A DNA stretch of 64,000 nt from Paenibacillus wulumuqiensis (GCF_000971965.1 NZ_KQ040792.1:124001-188000), one strand, 5' to 3'. Numbered from the stretch's first letter, positions 1-8,474 are shown. The notes: generated by a model from the sequence alone, not told the origin. Program-made: numbers and translations.

Positions 1-157
1 TGGCGGCAGGTTTATATACAATGTAGGGAGATTATGAATCCTCATAACGTACAATCCAGAATAGTATAACGACGCGATATACAAAAGGATAGAAAGAGCA
101 CTAAAGTAGCATGATATGCACTCAGAACATAAACTACCGGGCAAGGAGAAGGTACAT

Positions 158-514
158 ATGAAGAAAATTATGATTGTAAAAGCAGTAGTCATGGGTTCTA
201 CACCCCGGTCTTATCAGTATGACAAAGGAGGAATTTTCCGAAAATCGCTATCACGAACCATGGAGGAGAATCTGAGCGAAGAGATTCGTGCCCATCAGCT
301 GGACTATGTGGTGGAGATCGATCAGGATTACTTGTTTCTGGACGAACTGCTGGAGCAGGGGACGGATTTTATACTGATCTCCCCTTATGTGAGTACATTT
401 ATCAATTTCAATGGTATCCCGAAGGACAGATTCTACATTATGACGCCGGAAGAGTTCGACCAGGGACAGACTTCGCATATTATGGAGATTCTGCAGCAGC
501 GCCTGCCCGTATAA
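158..514 (+). CDS. Small cytoplasmic protein of unknown function
   Basis: Encodes 118 residues beginning MKKIMIVKAVVMGSTPRSYQ. The start is the ATG at 158 because AAGGAG at 143-148 lies 9 bases upstream; an in-frame ATG at 116 has no good ribosome binding site. There is no signal peptide or membrane segment. The basic, hydrophobic N-terminal strand followed by alternating helices and strands is reminiscent of a small alpha/beta fold such as a PTS IIB-like domain, but no catalytic Cys or other diagnostic motif is visible, so I assign no function. A terminator overlaps the stop codon, so it ends its transcription unit. The 157 bases upstream hold no recognisable feature. Confidence 0.75.
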   Translation: MKKIMIVKAVVMGSTPRSYQYDKGGIFRKSLSRTMEENLSEEIRAHQLDYVVEIDQDYLFLDELLEQGTDFILISPYVSTFINFNGIPKDRFYIMTPEEFDQGQTSHIMEILQQRLPV

Positions 515-532
515 TACGGGCGGGTTTTTATT
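503..532 (+). terminator. Rho-independent terminator overlapping the stop codon
   Basis: GCCCGT, a 5-base loop and ACGGGC (505-521) form a hairpin followed by GGTTTTTATTT. The 5' arm lies inside the last codons of the small gene ending at 514, a compact arrangement. Confidence 0.75.
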
Positions 533-635
533 TGTAAATCCGTACAATATTAATCCGCGCTAATTCATACTTTATCTAAAAGGAGCCTGGATGATGCAAG
601 TGGATACAGGTATGCTGACATGCAGCAGTTTATGC

Positions 636-690
636 CAAAAAAAGGATGCAGCCCGTCATCCACGTAAGGAAAAGGGCTGCATCCTGATCT
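636..690 (-). terminator. Terminator of the esterase gene
   Basis: Perfect 12-base inverted repeat AGGATGCAGCCC (643-654) and GGGCTGCATCCT (674-685). The run of A at 637-643 reads as a T-tract on the minus strand, so it terminates the minus-strand gene ending at 725. Confidence 0.85.
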
Positions 691-724
691 CAATAATCTT
701 TGTAATAAGGACTAAATTTAAACG

Positions 725-1612
725 CTACGCCAAAATTTGTTTTAACTGGTCGGCCATCAGCTGCCATGCCTCTTCGGCGTTGGCATAGGTGCCGTTATGA
801 GTGAATCCGTGGACTTCGCCGGGATAATCGCGATGAGTGACCGGCACGCCTGCTTCCTGGAGCATGGAAGCGTATTTCTCGGCTTCGGCTGCCAGCGAAT
901 CCCGGCCTGCCGTAATGACAAGCGCAGGCGGCAGAGCGGCGAGCTCGGAGAAAGAGGCGAATACAGGGGAAGCCAGCGGATTACGGGCATCCTCCATATT
1001 CTCCAAATACATCTCGTTGAACATCCGGGCCATATCTACCGGAATCGCTTCTTCAAAAGCCGGCTTGGCCGCCGGATCGGTATCCAGGTCAAGCGGCGGA
1101 TAGTCGAGAATCTGATAGGCGATAGGCAGTTCGCTGCCTTTTTGCACATTGAGCAGGCATACGGCGGCAGACAGATTGCCTCCAGCGCTGTGTCCGCCGA
1201 TCGCCAGTCTGGAGCCGTCTCCGCCCCACTCGGACGCATGCTGATGAACCCACTGGGCCACTTCGTAACACTGGTAGACGGCAGACGGGAATTTGTGCTC
1301 CGGTGCCAGTACATACTCGACATTGAGCACAATGCAGCCGGAACGGTCAGCGACATAGGCGCACCACGGATCATCCATCTCCGGCGCGCCGAGTACAAAT
1401 CCGCCGCCGTGCAAATTAATAAACACCGGCGCAGCTTCGTCTGCATTCAGTGGAATATACATATGAGTGCGCGCTTCCCCGTAGGATGTGGGAATATGGA
1501 TATCCTTGCGCTGGGCGGCCGGTGTGCCGGGTGGTGTCAATGTGCCACCATCGACCTGGGTAAACTGCTGCTCACGAATCTGACGGATCATTTCCAATTG
1601 CTGCTCTTTCAT
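725..1612 (-). CDS. Alpha/beta hydrolase, HSL-type esterase/lipase
   Basis: A 295-residue cytoplasmic carboxylesterase-type enzyme of the hormone-sensitive-lipase (family IV) group, expected to hydrolyse short-chain esters. The HGGG oxyanion-hole motif is at residues 68-71, the nucleophile elbow GHSAG puts Ser142 in place, AGRDS gives Asp238 and EVHGF gives His268, so the catalytic triad is complete. I start at the ATG at 1612 because GGAG lies 8 bases upstream; an in-frame GTG at 1621 abuts the GGAG and is unlikely. No signal peptide. It is a single gene, divergent from glycerate kinase. The natural substrate cannot be read from sequence. Confidence 0.9.
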   Translation of the reverse strand: MKEQQLEMIRQIREQQFTQVDGGTLTPPGTPAAQRKDIHIPTSYGEARTHMYIPLNADEAAPVFINLHGGGFVLGAPEMDDPWCAYVADRSGCIVLNVEYVLAPEHKFPSAVYQCYEVAQWVHQHASEWGGDGSRLAIGGHSAGGNLSAAVCLLNVQKGSELPIAYQILDYPPLDLDTDPAAKPAFEEAIPVDMARMFNEMYLENMEDARNPLASPVFASFSELAALPPALVITAGRDSLAAEAEKYASMLQEAGVPVTHRDYPGEVHGFTHNGTYANAEEAWQLMADQLKQILA

Positions 1613-2005
1613 CGGTATCACTCCATTTCAGGTTAGATGACATTGATAATTGGTTACCTTCGAAAAGTCCGGTATAGCGCATGCTGATCTATCGTATATA
1701 GTAAAACATTCGAACCTGAAGGCATCCTCCACATATTCAAATTCATGGCATTATATTGTCGCTTCACGTTCGTACAGCCTGTTTGTTGCAGGTCAATCGG
1801 ACATTGGCCTGTACATTTAAATATAGGCCTGTTCAGACCGTAATTCAAATTGAGGCATTCGGCAGCTGGGATATCTTCCTCCCTTGCTCCGATCTTTGGT
1901 ATTCTGATGGCAGCGGCTGCGGCTTTTACATCGATCGGTGTGGTTCCGGCGACAGTTGTGTATAGTTTCTTGCTGCAATCTATTATTTCCAAACGGGGTG
2001 GAGAG
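1613..2005. other. Divergent intergenic region, no supported gene
   Basis: This 393-base gap separates the divergent esterase and glycerate kinase genes and presumably holds both promoters. Open frames crossing it on either strand lack ribosome binding sites and resemble no known protein. No operator or riboswitch is recognised. Confidence 0.5.
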
Positions 2006-3148
2006 ATGAGAGAGAAGACATTTGTACTGGCACCGGATTCATTCAAGGAAAGCATGACTGCCAAGGAAGTCTGCATAGCGATGGAAAAAGGGCTGCGCAG
2101 CGTCTACCCGTCGGCCCGGTATATTCATGTACCGATGGCGGATGGCGGGGAAGGCACGGTGCAGTCGCTGATCGATGCTTCCGGCGGACAGATTCACCAG
2201 CTGGAGGTGACCGGTCCGCTCGGTCAGCCGGTGACAGCCGCCTACGGCATTCTCGGTGATGGAGTGACAGCAGCGATCGAGATGGCTTCCGCCAGCGGCA
2301 TTCAGCTCGTTCGCCGGGAAGAGCGCAATCCGCTGCTAACCACCACCTACGGTACCGGCGAGCTGATCCGGGCTTGTCTCGATCAGGGGATTCGCAAAAT
2401 TATTATCGGGATCGGCGGCAGTGCCACTAATGATGGCGGCGCCGGGATGGCTCAGGCACTCGGCGCCCGGCTGCTGGATGAGTCGGGCACTGAACTGCCG
2501 CGCGGCGGCGGTGCGCTGAGCTGTCTGGCGATGATCGACACTACGCATATGGATGCACGGCTGCAGGAGGTAGAGCTGATCGTCGCCTGCGATGTGACCA
2601 ATCCGCTCTGCGGCCAGCAGGGAGCTTCGGCTGTATTCGGTCCGCAAAAGGGAGCGACGCCGGAGATGGTCGTACAGCTCGATGGCGCGCTGAGTCATTA
2701 TGCGGATATCATCCAGTCCCAGCTGGGCAGGGCGGCGCGCGATATTCCGGGCGCCGGAGCTGCCGGGGGACTGGGTGCAGGCTTGCTGACTTTTACCCGA
2801 GCGACGCTGCGGCGGGGGATTGAGATTGTGATCGAGTATACCGGACTACGGGACAAGCTGGCAGAGGCGGATATCGTATTTACCGGCGAGGGCGGCATGG
2901 ACTTCCAGACCAAATTCGGCAAAACTCCGCACGGTGTTGCTGTTGCCGCCAAAGCAGCCGGCAAGCCGGTCATCGCGGTCACCGGGCACATGGGCGAAGG
3001 CATAGAGACACTGTATGACGAGGGTATCGATGCGATCTTTGGCATTATACCGCGTACAGCCGGACTGGATGAACTGCTGGCACAGGGTCCGTACAATGTG
3101 CAGCGCACGATGGAGAATATCGCCAGAACGCTCCGATTGCTCGATTAG
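2006..3148 (+). CDS. glxK: Glycerate kinase (type 2, GlxK/GarK family)
   Basis: A 380-residue enzyme, the usual size for the family, that phosphorylates D-glycerate with ATP and links glyoxylate/glycerate use to glycolysis. It opens with the family hallmark LAPDSFKESMTA, followed by MADGGEGT near residue 50 and the conserved glycine-rich segment GIGGSATNDGGAGMAQALGA in the middle. The late FTGEGGMDFQT segment is also typical. Start chosen at ATG 2006, directly after GGGGTGGAGAG; in-frame upstream codons are not preceded by a ribosome binding site. No neighbouring glyoxylate-pathway gene is present, so its pathway context is inferred only from the family. It converges with the LysE-type gene. 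Confidence 0.93.
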   Translation: MREKTFVLAPDSFKESMTAKEVCIAMEKGLRSVYPSARYIHVPMADGGEGTVQSLIDASGGQIHQLEVTGPLGQPVTAAYGILGDGVTAAIEMASASGIQLVRREERNPLLTTTYGTGELIRACLDQGIRKIIIGIGGSATNDGGAGMAQALGARLLDESGTELPRGGGALSCLAMIDTTHMDARLQEVELIVACDVTNPLCGQQGASAVFGPQKGATPEMVVQLDGALSHYADIIQSQLGRAARDIPGAGAAGGLGAGLLTFTRATLRRGIEIVIEYTGLRDKLAEADIVFTGEGGMDFQTKFGKTPHGVAVAAKAAGKPVIAVTGHMGEGIETLYDEGIDAIFGIIPRTAGLDELLAQGPYNVQRTMENIARTLRLLD

Positions 3149-3224
3149 GTGAGGATGAACAGACATTGGACATTACAAGTACAAAGTACAAAGTACAGTA
3201 ACTGCCTATCCGTTCTGCGGATGC

Positions 3225-3854
3225 CTAGCGGCTGCTGAATGCGACCTTGAGCCCGATCAGTGCAAAGATACTGCCCTGAATCACATTGATCCTGCGCGAA
3301 ATTCGCGGATGGCGCATCAGCCAGGCGCGTAACCGATCGGCGCATACGCTAACAATGCTGAACAGAATCAATGCCTGGATCAGGAAAATAAAGCCCAGTA
3401 CCAGCATCTGCAGGGGGATATAGCCTGCTTCCTGATTAACAAACGGCGGCAGCAGGGCAAGAAAGAACAGCGATACTTTGGGATTCAGCGAACTCATCAC
3501 AATTCCGCGCCGGTACAGGGTTCCAAACCGAAGAGCCGGTGTCTGTCCATCGCCGACCAGCAATTCTTCATCCCGCGCACGGAACGATTTCCAGGCGAGA
3601 TAGAGCAAATAGGCAGCCCCGGCATATTTGACGATGTTAAACGCCAACGCGGATTGGTAAATGATTGCCGATACGCCCAGTGTAGCGGCTGTAATATGTA
3701 CGAGCAGACCGGTGCACAGACCGAGTGTAGTGGCAATACCCGCCCTTTTCCCCTGGGCAATACTCTGGGCCAGCACAAACATGTTATCCGGTCCCGGCAT
3801 CAGCGTCAGCAGGATGGCTGCACCGAGAAAAGAAAGAATAGACAGCATATCCAT
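3225..3854 (-). CDS. LysE/RhtB family amino-acid exporter
   Basis: A 209-residue inner-membrane protein with about six hydrophobic segments. The N-terminal part carries the family signature LTLMPGPDN (residues 16-24), followed by a small-residue-rich helix around residues 40-60 and SSLNPKVSLFF in the centre, all typical of RhtB/LysE translocators that export amino acids or related metabolites. The start is ATG 3854, with AAGGAG 9 bases upstream; a longer frame reaching 4028 has no membrane logic and crosses the upstream terminator. The substrate cannot be predicted. It is a monocistronic gene converging with glycerate kinase. Confidence 0.9.
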   Translation of the reverse strand: MDMLSILSFLGAAILLTLMPGPDNMFVLAQSIAQGKRAGIATTLGLCTGLLVHITAATLGVSAIIYQSALAFNIVKYAGAAYLLYLAWKSFRARDEELLVGDGQTPALRFGTLYRRGIVMSSLNPKVSLFFLALLPPFVNQEAGYIPLQMLVLGFIFLIQALILFSIVSVCADRLRAWLMRHPRISRRINVIQGSIFALIGLKVAFSSR

Positions 3855-3980
3855 GTGAATCAGCTCCTTTGGTTCCATGCCGGCCAGGATCGAACCGACA
3901 TGGAAAATGTATTTAGTGTATTCTAGCAAAAATTCATCGGCGACCGGAATACATTTCCTCATATCGAGGCTGTATACACG

Positions 3981-4020
3981 AAAAAGCAGCCTGCTCCGCA
4001 ATAAACGGTTCAGACTGCTT
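3981..4020 (-). terminator. Terminator of the LysM protein gene
   Basis: AAGCAGCCTG and CAGACTGCTT form a hairpin with one mismatch. The AAAAA at 3981-3985 is the T-tract on the minus strand. It sits between the LysM gene stop (4068) and the LysE-type gene start. Confidence 0.7.
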
Positions 4021-4067
4021 CTATACAAAAGCGTAATATACAGTTGGCTCTGGCAGGAGCTTATTTA

Positions 4068-4487
4068 TTATTTTTGCGGAACAGTCAGCTGGTAACCGGC
4101 AGGCAGCAGGTTGTTGGCAGCAACCAGCTCGTCTACAGTTACACCGTATTGAGCAGCGATTTCAGTCAGGCTGGCACCCTGTGGAACAACAACGAGAATA
4201 TCCTGTTTGGCAGCAGTGTCTGTCGAAGGAACGGCATTATTTTCCGGCTGGTTAGCAGTAACTTCTTCGGGAGTACCGAACAGAGCGTTGAACTGTTCTG
4301 CCTGTGCAGCGAGGAACGCAGCGTTGTTGGCACGATCTTCCGCACGTTTTTTATTTTTCTCATGACTGGATTGATTGTCGGATGCTGCAAAGGCATGATT
4401 GCCTCCGATTGGGGCAACGACAGCGACAGCTCCCAGGCTGGCGGCTAAAGCAGTGGACAACATTACTTTTTGAATAGTGTTTTTCAT
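4068..4487 (-). CDS. Secreted protein with a C-terminal LysM-like domain
   Basis: A 139-residue protein. Residues 1-34 form a Sec signal peptide (basic start, hydrophobic core, cleavage probably after HAFA). The middle is a charged, Ala/Gln-rich segment. The last 40 residues read ILVVVPQGASLTEIAAQYGV and continue with VDELVAANNL, LPAGYQLTVP, which matches the LysM fold that binds peptidoglycan N-acetylglucosamine. Start at ATG 4487 after GAGGAGATTGTTATC. Expected location is the cell wall. With only one LysM and no catalytic domain, it may be a small wall-associated or spore-surface protein; the exact role is unknown. Confidence 0.85.
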   Translation of the reverse strand: MKNTIQKVMLSTALAASLGAVAVVAPIGGNHAFAASDNQSSHEKNKKRAEDRANNAAFLAAQAEQFNALFGTPEEVTANQPENNAVPSTDTAAKQDILVVVPQGASLTEIAAQYGVTVDELVAANNLLPAGYQLTVPQK

Positions 4488-4703
4488 GATAACAATCTCC
4501 TCTTTTTTTAATTATTTTTTGTAAGTAATTACGTTTTGGTAAGTTTATATATTTATAATATTACTAAATTAAGATAATTACAAGTCTATTTAAAAAGTTT
4601 TTTTGATTTTTATTCTAAAGGCCGTTTTTAGTCCTTTTTAAAGAGAGTAGACTGACAATAGACATCCCTCTATGCATATCACATAGAATGACAAGTGGAT
4701 AAA
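4488..4703. other. AT-rich intergenic region
   Basis: A very AT-rich stretch (especially 4500-4620) upstream of the LysM gene, presumably its promoter region on the minus strand. No coding potential and no clear operator. Confidence 0.4.
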
Positions 4704-4742
4704 ATAAAAACCCCTCTCTGTATGAACAAATACAAAGAGAGG
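4704..4742 (-). terminator. Terminator of the CdsA-like gene
   Basis: CCTCTCTGTAT and ATACAAAGAGAGG form a near-perfect stem with a 6-base loop. On the minus strand it is followed by GGTTTTTATTTTA, so it ends the minus-strand gene at 4784. Confidence 0.85.
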
Positions 4743-4783
4743 TCATCCATATTGTTATATCATTATAGCTCCAAGTTAGAAGG

Positions 4784-5698
4784 TTACATAAAGTCATATA
4801 CATAACGGATCACATGGAAAAATACAGGTGCCGTATAGGTCAGACTGTCGACCCGGCTCAGATAGCTTTCTTTGAGCGCTTCCGCCCGGTCGCTGTCCCC
4901 GATCAGCAGGTCCCTTTTCAATACGGATATGGTCAGACTGCCAAAGAATCCGGCCAGGCTAACCAGCATCCCAATGATCAGGGCGAACTTCGGATCAAAT
5001 GGCGTCAGATACGGATGAGCCAGATAGGAGACCGCTGTCGTCACGATAAAGGCACAGATGAATCCTTCCCACGTAATATGCGGGTTGGAAGTCGGTACGA
5101 TTTTCCTTTTGCCGATATACATGGAAGCGAGGTAGTGAATCACATCATTCAGCTGGGTCAGTACGACGAGGAACAGCACCAGTCCGCCGCCATACTCCGG
5201 TGTGGCAAACGGGAAATACGCCAGATGACTAAGCCCGAACACCATCAGCATCAGTCCCCACTGGGTCGAACTGACACTGCGCAGGAAACCGCCGGTCCCT
5301 TTGTTGATGAGTCTCGGCAGCGGCAGCAGCAGGAATACATAGATCGGGATGAAGACGATAAACATCCCGTACCAGCCAATATAGATCCAGTAAAATTGCA
5401 GCGGAATCGCCAGGTACGCCCACAGAAACAGCCGACGATCCGCTTTGCGTGTACGAATCATAGAAAAGTATTCTTTGAGTGCAAAAAAGGTCAGCGCCAT
5501 CAGGGAGAGCAGCGAGACGATCGGATTGAACAATGTCGCCAGGCAGAAAATAAAGAACATGCCCCACCAGGTTTTGATCCGGGTACCGATCACCTTGTAA
5601 TCCCTGTCCGGCTGGAGCTTGCTGACGATCAGATAGACGATCTGTAGAATGAATAAAGCTGCAAAAATCAGAATTAACGTAAATAACGAACCGCTCAC
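4784..5698 (-). CDS. CdsA-family phosphatidate cytidylyltransferase-like membrane protein
   Basis: A 304-residue polytopic membrane protein with about eight hydrophobic helices. The C-terminal part, SVLKRDLLIGDSDRAEALKE then YLSRVDSL, follows the layout of the CDP-diglyceride synthetase signature (S-x-x-K-R ... D-R-x-D), although the central H-G-G-hydrophobic-D portion is altered. CdsA makes CDP-diacylglycerol from CTP and phosphatidate at the membrane. Because the signature is divergent, this may be a YnbB-like paralogue rather than the essential CdsA. The start is a GTG at 5698 with only a weak AGGTTGGTGA upstream. It is divergent from the papain-like gene 97 bases away. Confidence 0.75.
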   Translation of the reverse strand: MSGSLFTLILIFAALFILQIVYLIVSKLQPDRDYKVIGTRIKTWWGMFFIFCLATLFNPIVSLLSLMALTFFALKEYFSMIRTRKADRRLFLWAYLAIPLQFYWIYIGWYGMFIVFIPIYVFLLLPLPRLINKGTGGFLRSVSSTQWGLMLMVFGLSHLAYFPFATPEYGGGLVLFLVVLTQLNDVIHYLASMYIGKRKIVPTSNPHITWEGFICAFIVTTAVSYLAHPYLTPFDPKFALIIGMLVSLAGFFGSLTISVLKRDLLIGDSDRAEALKESYLSRVDSLTYTAPVFFHVIRYVYDFM

Positions 5699-5795
5699 AA
5701 CCGATCACCAACCTGTCTTGAATTCGAATCCCAATACAGGAATCATATGTTATTATGAAGGAATAATTCCAACTTGATAAGGGGACATTTTGACC

Positions 5796-6347
5796 ATGAC
5801 CGACGAACAGTCCGTCTTTATCCTGCTGACCAATACCGGCACACTGTTCACCCGGGTGATTCAGACGTATACCAAGGCACCATATAACCATGCATCCATT
5901 TCTTTTGACCGGAATCTGCATGAGCTGTACAGCTTTGGCCGCAAGCATCCGAACAATCCGCTGAATGGGGGCTTCGTGCGGGAAGATATCCAGACCGGCA
6001 CCTACAGCAAATACCCCAATACGACCTGCGTTATCTATGAACTGCGCGTCTCCAGCCGTGAGGTGGAGAAGATGAAGCGGGTGCTGCATATTTTTGTCCG
6101 CAGCCAGCAGAAGTTTCTGTACAATCTGCTCGGCGTGATCGGGGTGGCGATCAAGGAACCGGTGGAATTCAGCAATTCTTATTTCTGCTCCCAGTTTGTC
6201 GCCGAGATTCTGCAGCGGTCGGGAATCCGCCTGTGGAACAAGCTGCCTGCACTCGTAACCCCGGATGATCTGCGGCGAAGCGAGCGGTTGCAGCTGGTAT
6301 ATGAGGGCAAGCTGAGTGAATACCGTCCGGAAATGGAAAGTATATAG
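5796..6347 (+). CDS. Permuted papain-like (YiiX/NlpC-P60 type) hydrolase
   Basis: A 183-residue protein without signal peptide. The pattern APYNHASISFD (His near residue 30) and later SYFCSQFVAEIL (Cys near residue 131) is the His-before-Cys order of the circularly permuted papain-fold enzymes related to YiiX, YycO and LRAT. Such proteins act on amide or ester bonds, including lipids. ATG 5796 is preferred over the in-frame TTG at 5790, because AAGGGGA at 5779-5785 is 10 bases from the ATG and only 4 from the TTG. It lies back-to-back with a CdsA-like lipid enzyme, which would fit a membrane-lipid role, but the substrate is unknown. Confidence 0.8.
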   Translation: MTDEQSVFILLTNTGTLFTRVIQTYTKAPYNHASISFDRNLHELYSFGRKHPNNPLNGGFVREDIQTGTYSKYPNTTCVIYELRVSSREVEKMKRVLHIFVRSQQKFLYNLLGVIGVAIKEPVEFSNSYFCSQFVAEILQRSGIRLWNKLPALVTPDDLRRSERLQLVYEGKLSEYRPEMESI

Positions 6348-6394
6348 ATTATGCTGTCTATGCCGTATTAGCAGCAGGCAGGTGATTACAGCAG

Positions 6395-6435
6395 AGAGCC
6401 GACTTTTCCCGCAAGAAAGTCGGTTCTTTTTTTAT
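6395..6435 (+). terminator. Terminator of the papain-like gene
   Basis: AGAGCCGACTTT and AAAGTCGGTTCT form a 12-base stem (one G-T pair) around a 9-base loop, followed by TTTTTTTATTT. Confidence 0.9.
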
Positions 6436-6557
6436 TTGATCTGCCTAAATATCCAATAATTACAAAATAATACGGAATAAATAGTTTGAATTAGCTGTCA
6501 GGGGTTAATACTAGCCTAGCAGGAACATTACACCATTAAAAGAGGAGAGATAACAAC

Positions 6558-7127
6558 ATGTTCAAAAAAATTCAGCTGGTACTTCTCGCTTCACTGGTAA
6601 TATCTGCGACAGCGGTAACGCCTACCTTTGCTACGACTGGCGGTACAACGGGTACCACAGGAACGACCGGTACAACAGGCACTACAGGCACCGGTACTGA
6701 TGCTGGCGGGACCACGGGAACTACAGGTACAGACAGCACCGATACAATGGGTACCGATACAGGTACAAGTACAGGTGGAACGACAGATACAACGGGTACC
6801 ACGGGAGCAGGTACCACAGATACTACAGGAACGACCGGAACAGATGCTACAGGCACAACCGGAACGACTGATCCTGCCGGCACAACCGGTGGTACAACCG
6901 ATACGACTGGAACTACGGGTACAACCGGTACAGATATGACCGGAACGACGGGCACCACAGGAACGACCGGTACGACAGGCACTACGACCGGTACCACTAC
7001 AACGGATATGGAAGATGATGATGACAGCGACTGGGGCTGGATCGGATTGTTCGGTCTGCTGGGTCTGCTGGGTCTGCTGCGTCGCAAAGATCACCGCGAC
7101 GTGAACGGAACTCGTGTCAATCGTTAA
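6558..7127 (+). CDS. Secreted Thr/Gly-repeat protein with WGxxG C-terminal anchor
   Basis: A 189-residue protein. Residues 1-26 are a signal peptide ending TPTFA. Residues 29-150 are a low-complexity run built from G-T-T units with occasional Asp, Ala, Met and Ser. The C-terminus has an acidic patch (MEDDDDSD), then [19 protein letters not shown], a hydrophobic helix with a basic tail, as in the WGxxGxxG family of short surface proteins in Bacillales. This tripartite end resembles a sorting or membrane-retention signal. The start ATG 6558 follows AGAGGAGAGATAACAAC. The repeat region is a likely site of O-glycosylation or of length variation. Function unknown. Confidence 0.85.
   Translation: MFKKIQLVLLASLVISATAVTPTFATTGGTTGTTGTTGTTGTTGTGTDAGGTTGTTGTDSTDTMGTDTGTSTGGTTDTTGTTGAGTTDTTGTTGTDATGTTGTTDPAGTTGGTTDTTGTTGTTGTDMTGTTGTTGTTGTTGTTTGTTTTDMEDDDDSDWGWIGLFGLLGLLGLLRRKDHRDVNGTRVNR
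6640..6998 (+). repeat. In-gene GGT-ACN-ACN triplet repeat tract
   Basis: About 360 bases of near-tandem 9-base units coding Gly-Thr-Thr, with synonymous third-position variation that breaks exact DNA identity. Slippage here would change the length of the exported repeat domain in frame. Confidence 0.8.
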
Positions 7128-7194
7128 TTGAATATACAGGATGGCGTCCATATACTTATCACCTGCTGTGAGCAGAATGGAGGATCATCCTGGG

Positions 7195-7228
7195 AACGCC
7201 AACCGTGCAGTCAGCGGTTGGCGTTTTT
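7195..7228 (+). terminator. Terminator of the Thr/Gly-repeat gene
   Basis: AACGCCAACCG and CGGTTGGCGTT form an 11-base stem with an 8-base loop, followed by TTT. Confidence 0.9.
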
Positions 7229-7373
7229 GATGTTGACTACAGGCAGCAGGCTTTTGGTGCCAACTACAATCGGCGGTCGTTGGATGTCAAATACAGGGAG
7301 TGGTTAGTATGTCCTGAGCCGATATGCATTTGGCATGGGCAGTCCAACCGACTATACTGGAAATAATTCTCAA

Positions 7374-7536
7374 GATAATGGGGTGAACAGGTGCTAATCC
7401 GTATGATTCGAAGTAAGTAGACGCCGGGCTGGATCAAAACGCGTACCAGCTATACAGGGAGCAGTCTGTCTTCAGGCACCCTGCCGGCAGCGACGAATCG
7501 AAGGTAGCGATGGCACCCATTAATCAGGAGAAGGAT
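7374..7536 (+). promoter_or_regulatory. Possible structured 5' leader of the methyltransferase gene
   Basis: GATAATGGGGTG (7374-7385) can pair with CACCCATTAATC (7514-7525), leaving one bulged base on each side. This closes a roughly 130-base domain whose 3' arm ends one base before the ribosome binding site AGGAG at 7526-7530. Inside, GGTGC (7390-7394) can pair with GCACC at 7476-7480 or 7514-side sequence. The arrangement looks like a riboswitch-type switch that could hide or free the ribosome binding site. I do not recognise a known riboswitch class in it. The rest of the 7229-7373 gap shows nothing. Confidence 0.35.
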
Positions 7537-7544
7537 GATATCAG

Positions 7545-8294
7545 ATGATGAGAGAATCACAATATAAAGCATTTTATGATCGGGTTGGATTGGACAATGG
7601 CTGGGATTTCAGCAGGATGAAGTGCGAGACCGAAGGGGCCGCATGGGACTTCTATGGAGAGATATCCCGGCGATGCAGACCGGATGATCTGCTGCTGGAT
7701 ATCGGAACCGGCGGTGGTGAAGCACTGCTCGAGCTGGCAGATGCCGCGAGGCTGCTGGTCGGAGTGGAGCAGTCTACCGGCATGATGCAGACAGCAGCGG
7801 CCAATCTGGCTGCCTCGGGCAAACATAATGTACGAATATTGCAGATGGACGCCCGTGAGCTGCAGTTTCCGGATGGATTTTTCAATATTGTATCCTGTCG
7901 TCATGCGCCGTTTGATGAGTATGAGACGTTCCGGGTGCTGGCGGATGGCGGCGTATTTCTCACCCAGCAGGTCAGCGAAGGGGATAAACGGAATCTGGTC
8001 CAGGCGTTTGGCCGAGAGCAGGAGCGACAGCCGGATGGAACGCTGATGAACCGGTATCTGGATGGGTTGGAGCAGGCAGGATTTCGGAATGTACGGTGTG
8101 AGCAGTATGATGCGGATGAATATTATGCCACCGCTGAAGATCTGGTATTTCTGCTCAAGCATGCGCCGATTATTCCCGATTTTGGCCGGGATGCCGAGGA
8201 CTTTGTTATTCTGGACCGGTTTGTACAGGAGTACCGGACCGACCGGGGCATTGTTACCAATTCCAAGCGCTTTATGATCATGGCGGACAAATGA
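7545..8294 (+). CDS. Class I SAM-dependent methyltransferase
   Basis: A 249-residue cytoplasmic protein. The SAM-binding motif I LLLDIGTGGGEAL is near residues 49-61, the acidic motif II residue is in VGVEQS, and ILQMDARELQFPDGFFNIVSC gives the motif III/IV region, as in UbiE/Methyltransf_11 enzymes. The short C-terminal half may shape the acceptor site. Two consecutive ATG codons open the frame; AGGAGAAGG lies 10-13 bases upstream. It is monocistronic and preceded by a 416-base gap containing a possible structured leader. The acceptor molecule cannot be inferred. Confidence 0.88.
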   Translation: MMRESQYKAFYDRVGLDNGWDFSRMKCETEGAAWDFYGEISRRCRPDDLLLDIGTGGGEALLELADAARLLVGVEQSTGMMQTAAANLAASGKHNVRILQMDARELQFPDGFFNIVSCRHAPFDEYETFRVLADGGVFLTQQVSEGDKRNLVQAFGREQERQPDGTLMNRYLDGLEQAGFRNVRCEQYDADEYYATAEDLVFLLKHAPIIPDFGRDAEDFVILDRFVQEYRTDRGIVTNSKRFMIMADK

Positions 8295-8380
8295 TGGAGC
8301 AGTCTCTCGAGCCGCATGCTTTGGAAGTTGTCTGGAAGCTGTTTTACGGCTGTAACTGATATAAGAATACCGGGCATGAC

Positions 8381-8418
8381 AAAAAGGATACCGTCGCAAA
8401 AGCGGTATCCTTTTTTAT
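8381..8418. terminator. Bidirectional terminator between convergent genes
   Basis: AAAGGATACCG and CGGTATCCTTT form an 11-base stem with A-tract before and T-tract after. It serves the methyltransferase (plus) and possibly the lipid kinase (minus). Confidence 0.9.
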
Positions 8419-8474
8419 TTGGCAAGGTCACATTCCTCTTATCGATGATGCCGCCATTGCTTTAGAGCTGTAGA

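Noticed and set aside
797-1636. A 279-codon plus-strand frame opposite the esterase
   Set aside because: It lies entirely antisense to a gene with a full catalytic triad and has no protein-like features.
1654-2076. A 140-codon minus-strand frame between the esterase and glycerate kinase genes
   Set aside because: It begins inside the glycerate kinase gene, has no ribosome binding site and resembles no family.
3170-3200. Short tandem repeat ACAAAGT between glycerate kinase and the LysE gene
   Set aside because: Only about three units, in a short convergent gap, with no evidence of function.
7374-7536. Assigning the leader to a c-di-GMP, cobalamin or T-box class
   Set aside because: Core bases of these classes (for example the T-box GGTGGNACC motif) are not present; kept only as an unclassified structure.
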